Part shown: positions 61,090 to 64,000 of the stretch, piece after piece
Position numbering within the stretch: position 1 is the stretch's first letter
Layout of the letters: each line of letters starts with the position of its first letter
From: Ziziphus jujuba
Taxonomy: Eukaryota > Streptophyta > Magnoliopsida > Rosales > Rhamnaceae
DNA: 64,000 nt
NCBI RefSeq assembly: GCF_031755915.1
Contig: NC_083380.1
Span: forward strand, 27,014,001 to 27,078,000
Direction of reading: 5' to 3'
Position numbers and translations under genes: made by a program
The notes under the pieces: generated by a model
Seen by the model: the letters and a program-made list of their open reading frames with translations, nothing else
Database searches by the model: none
Told to the model about the DNA's origin: nothing

Positions 61090-62670
61090 ATGTAATCTAT
61101 TGTGGTGATTATACATTTCGTGCAATGTACGGAGATAAATCTGGTTAATATATAAAGCTTTAATGTATGATATATATTTAACTATTCAATTTTGAGATGT
61201 AATATATAAATGTAAAAGTTATTAAAAGGGTTAAGTATGAAAAAGTTTTAAATATTTTAAAAGCTTGTGTCAATAAAATTTTTAAGGTCAGACTAAATTT
61301 TATTTTTCAAAAAAGGGTAAATCACAGCAAAACAAAAACCCTTAAACCATTTTGACACTTACAAATAAACTTTTAAATTATTAAAATAACAAATAATCCG
61401 TTCAACTATGATTATGTATAACATGTTGTCCCCATAAGCCGATTAAATACTAAAATTATTTTAATTTAACAAAAATACCCTTTTAGCATTGTGGGTGTAA
61501 GTTTCATCAATCACTTCCTATTTTTAGAAGGTGTAAAGGACATCATTCCAGACTAGGATTCCCCACAGATCCAAGTTTTCTTATTTGACACTGTGGTTCA
61601 TCCCATTAGGGTTGGCGTCAGTTTCTTATCCTTCAAGGAAACAATATACCTAAAGTTATAAATGCCTCATAGTACATCACAAGCAAGGTACATTATAAGC
61701 AATTTTAGTAGCTTTTGGCATTTAAATTCTCCATTCTAACTTGACTGTTGAAAGGACATTGGCCGCATCACACAAGCTCCCTTAAGGCTTCCGAATAGAA
61801 TTTTTTCATTATTTTGCAGATCAACATGTTCTTTATGGTGAAAGAGAGTGCACAACTTGATTGTTGATTTTCCGCATCAACATGCATATCTACTATATTA
61901 TTTTTTAATATTTATAATAAAACAAAATTTTGTTTTAATCATAAATATTAAAAATAATATTTTTTCAAAAATATTTTAAAATGATATTTTAAAAAAATTG
62001 AAAATATATTTTTGTTCAAAAAATTAATACTTTCTTAAAAATTAAAAATATATTTTTTCAAAAATATTTAAAATAATATTTTGTTCAAAAGTTAAAACAA
62101 TATTTTTATCAAAGAAATTATTAAAATTAATATTTCCTTCAAAAAACATTAAACATAATACTTTTCTTCAAAAAATATTAAAATAATATTTTCTTTGATA
62201 TATTTAAAATAATATTTTCTTCAAAAAATATTAAAATAATATTAACATTAATTAATTAAATTTCTTGACTATGAATAATATTAAACAATTTTTAATTTAA
62301 TTTTTTTTTATAAGGATTTTCTTGATGTATAAATTTTTTTTTAACTTGTGAGTTTTTATTTTTTAACCAATCTGCCCGGGGGCATGGGCAAACCTAAATT
62401 ATTTTAAAAAAAAATATTTTTACGTTGTACCTTTTTAATTGAAGTCGTGCCCATTCAAAATGTAAATTTCTTCTCTAGTATGTTACAATGCCAACTTTTC
62501 TTTTTCTTTTTTTTTTTTAAATTTGTATCCTTTTTTGTAGCTTCAATAATGTTTGTCTAATCCAATAGCCCACATTATCTCTAATAAAAAATGGCATAAA
62601 TATTTGTAATTATCATCTAGAGATTTTAGAATTATTTATCAAGTATATATATATATATATATTTTTTTTA
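61090..62670. repeat. AT-rich region with a degenerate minisatellite
   Basis: No gene is supported. From 61915 to 62245 a degenerate unit of about 30 bases (attaaaataatattttcttc and variants) is repeated many times. The stretch at 61540-61830 is less AT-rich but has no recognisable protein. Confidence 0.5.
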
Positions 62671-62679
62671 ATTCGGGAG

Positions 62680-63203
62680 CTTACAAGCTGAATGTTGATG
62701 CAGCTGTCTCTCGGCATGGTGGCTTTATTGGTCTTGGTGGAGTTATTCGGAATTCTGGGGGGGTGTTGGTTAAAAGCTTTTGCAAAACCTTTTAAGTTGG
62801 TATATAGCACTTTGAAAATGGAGTTGATAGCAATCAGAGCAGGTCTTCGGTTTTTTATGCATGCTGGCTTGGATTATGGAGTCCTTAATAATGATTCTCA
62901 ACAGGCAATCAGGTTAGTTTAATTATAACTCTAATTCTTATTTAGGTGAGAACTATTTTTTGCTCAATGATACTAGGATATGTTTAGATGGTTTGAATAG
63001 TTTCAATTGTTGTTTTGCTTCTAGAGAGACAAATAATGTAGCTCATATGCTTGCTAAATTTGCTTTCAGTATAGACTCTTTTCAGTCTTGGAATACCATT
63101 GACCCGGATTGGCTTCTTCATGGTGTCCAATCTGGTTTTTGTATTGAGTCTTCTCATTAATAAATTTTGAGCATATTTACAAATTTAAAAAAAAAAAAAA
63201 AAA
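62680..63203 (+). pseudogene. LINE-type RNase H fragment with poly(A) tail
   Basis: Translated pieces in different frames line up with the RNase H-like domain (RVT_3) of plant non-LTR retroelements: YKLNVDAAVSRHGGFIGLGG, VIRNSGGVLVKSF, then STLKMELIAIRAGLRF, NNDSQQAIRLV, and finally SRETNNVAHMLAKFAFSIDS and DPDWLLHGV. At least two frameshifts separate them (near 62785 and 62925-62945). The segment ends with TAA and a 17-base poly(A) run at 63187-63203. This is the 3' end of a dead, 5'-truncated element or retro-copy. I could not find sure target duplications; the shared ttatca near both ends is too short. Confidence 0.75.
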
Positions 63204-63736
63204 GCACTTATCACTAATATTTAACGATATTTCCATATTATTTCATAAACAACCAATACTATTGGTAGAATTTCTATTAATTATCCTTTCTATATCTTAT
63301 GAACAACAATTATTGTATTATCATTGATAATTAAAAATTTTATTTTTTTAATATCTTTTGTAGCATTAGCTTGGGAAAAAAAAGAAAAAAGAAAAAAGAG
63401 TACTGTTTTACCTACATAAATATGTAATTTTAACTCCATATTATATAATTTCAATAAGCACAGATATATATTTTCAAATTCAAAGGTACGAGATATTTTT
63501 AACCCCCACCCAAAAAAAAAAAAAGAAAAAAGGAAAAAAGGAATGACATAATACATATCATAATTTAATATATATATATATATATATATAAAGGTTTCCT
63601 TTTAAGTAGAATATTAGAACAAATTTCCACTGTTCATTACTCTTTTATCAATTAACTTTAACATATTAAATCAAAAAATGCCCCTAAGTTATTCATGCTT
63701 AAAGTTACATTGATTTAACCAAAGATGCCCTTACTT

Positions 63737-63804
<68 letters not shown>

Positions 63805-63967
63805 TTGTAATAATTAAAAAAAAGAGAAAAAAAAAAAAAAACTTGTCATTGTTTAAACTCTAAATTATTTAAGGAAAAAAGAACTTTAAATTATTTAACC
63901 AAAGATTCTTTTAATTCATTAACTTTTTGGTCAACGGCTATAAACCCACCAACAAAATCATGACTGA
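63204..63967. other. AT-rich spacer with a long (AT)n block
   Basis: No gene is seen. The (AT)n microsatellite at 63740-63800 is the longest in the window (about 61 bases). The last part is the 3' flank of the SDR gene that starts beyond the window. Confidence 0.6.
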
Positions 63968-64000
63968 CTAAGGAGCTGCCGGAGCAACAAACCCACCGTC
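63968..64000 (-). CDS. C-terminal end of a third SDR gene (rest outside window)
   Basis: Read on the minus strand from the window edge, the frame gives DGGFVAPAAP and a TAG stop. DGGFV is the standard C-terminal wording of plant SDR110C enzymes (compare VDGGFVVP recovered in the second copy). Strand is the same as for the other two SDR copies and the local sequence is GC-rich against AT-rich flank, as for them. Only 10 residues are visible, so this rests on motif and context. Confidence 0.6.
   Translation of the reverse strand, partial: DGGFVAPAAP

Noticed and set aside
1..64000. tRNA, rRNA, CRISPR or bacterial-type operons
   Set aside because: I looked for tRNA-like B boxes and repeat-spacer arrays and saw none. 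The gene structure is plainly plant nuclear. A tRNA scan would be needed to exclude tRNAs fully.

Overview
The window is nuclear DNA of a flowering plant, most likely a eudicot. The evidence is spliced GT-AG genes, pentatricopeptide-repeat (PPR) editing and processing factors, a phytochrome kinase substrate protein, a Golgi pectin-type methyltransferase, very AT-rich spacers full of (AT)n microsatellites, and several plant transposon families. I could not fix the species. Gene calls and intron borders were read by hand from the sequence.

Left part (1-30 kb), ordinary gene space. A 5'-cut PLS-class PPR gene resembling OTP87/At1g74600 (2-1525, +) faces an intact P-class PPR gene resembling At1g74580 (4457-6751, -). 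The two homologues have neighbouring locus numbers in Arabidopsis, so this looks like conserved gene order. Divergent from the second PPR gene lies a four-exon TRIP4/ASC-1 type zinc-finger gene (7338-10790). A six-exon methyltransferase gene of the PMT2/PMT14 type follows (12967-17036, 613 codons). Then come an intronless PKS gene (19696-21006) and a two-exon gene for a small two-pass membrane protein of unknown role (25446-27614).

Middle part (30-45 kb), a scattered family of short-chain dehydrogenase/reductase (SDR) genes, all on the minus strand. One copy is intact (30088-30882). A second (38995-39714) has a one-base frameshift and has lost its catalytic Ser. The last 33 bases of the window are the 3' end of a likely third copy. 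The spaces hold a decayed hAT transposon (34985-38550), local duplications, and three tandem pieces of a repeat (42692-43750).

Right part (45-64 kb), almost all mobile DNA. It has a solo LTR with a perfect 5-base target duplication (45397-48095), a foldback MITE (48933-49383), and a pair of inverted arms about 9.6 kb apart (51324-61010). The arms enclose a broken FAR1/MULE transposase gene, a broken GRF zinc-finger gene and an exon fragment of the vacuolar ATPase c subunit. I read this as a large, dead, two-gene Mutator-like element that captured host DNA; it is the most unusual structure here. A LINE-type RNase H fragment with a poly(A) tail lies near the end.
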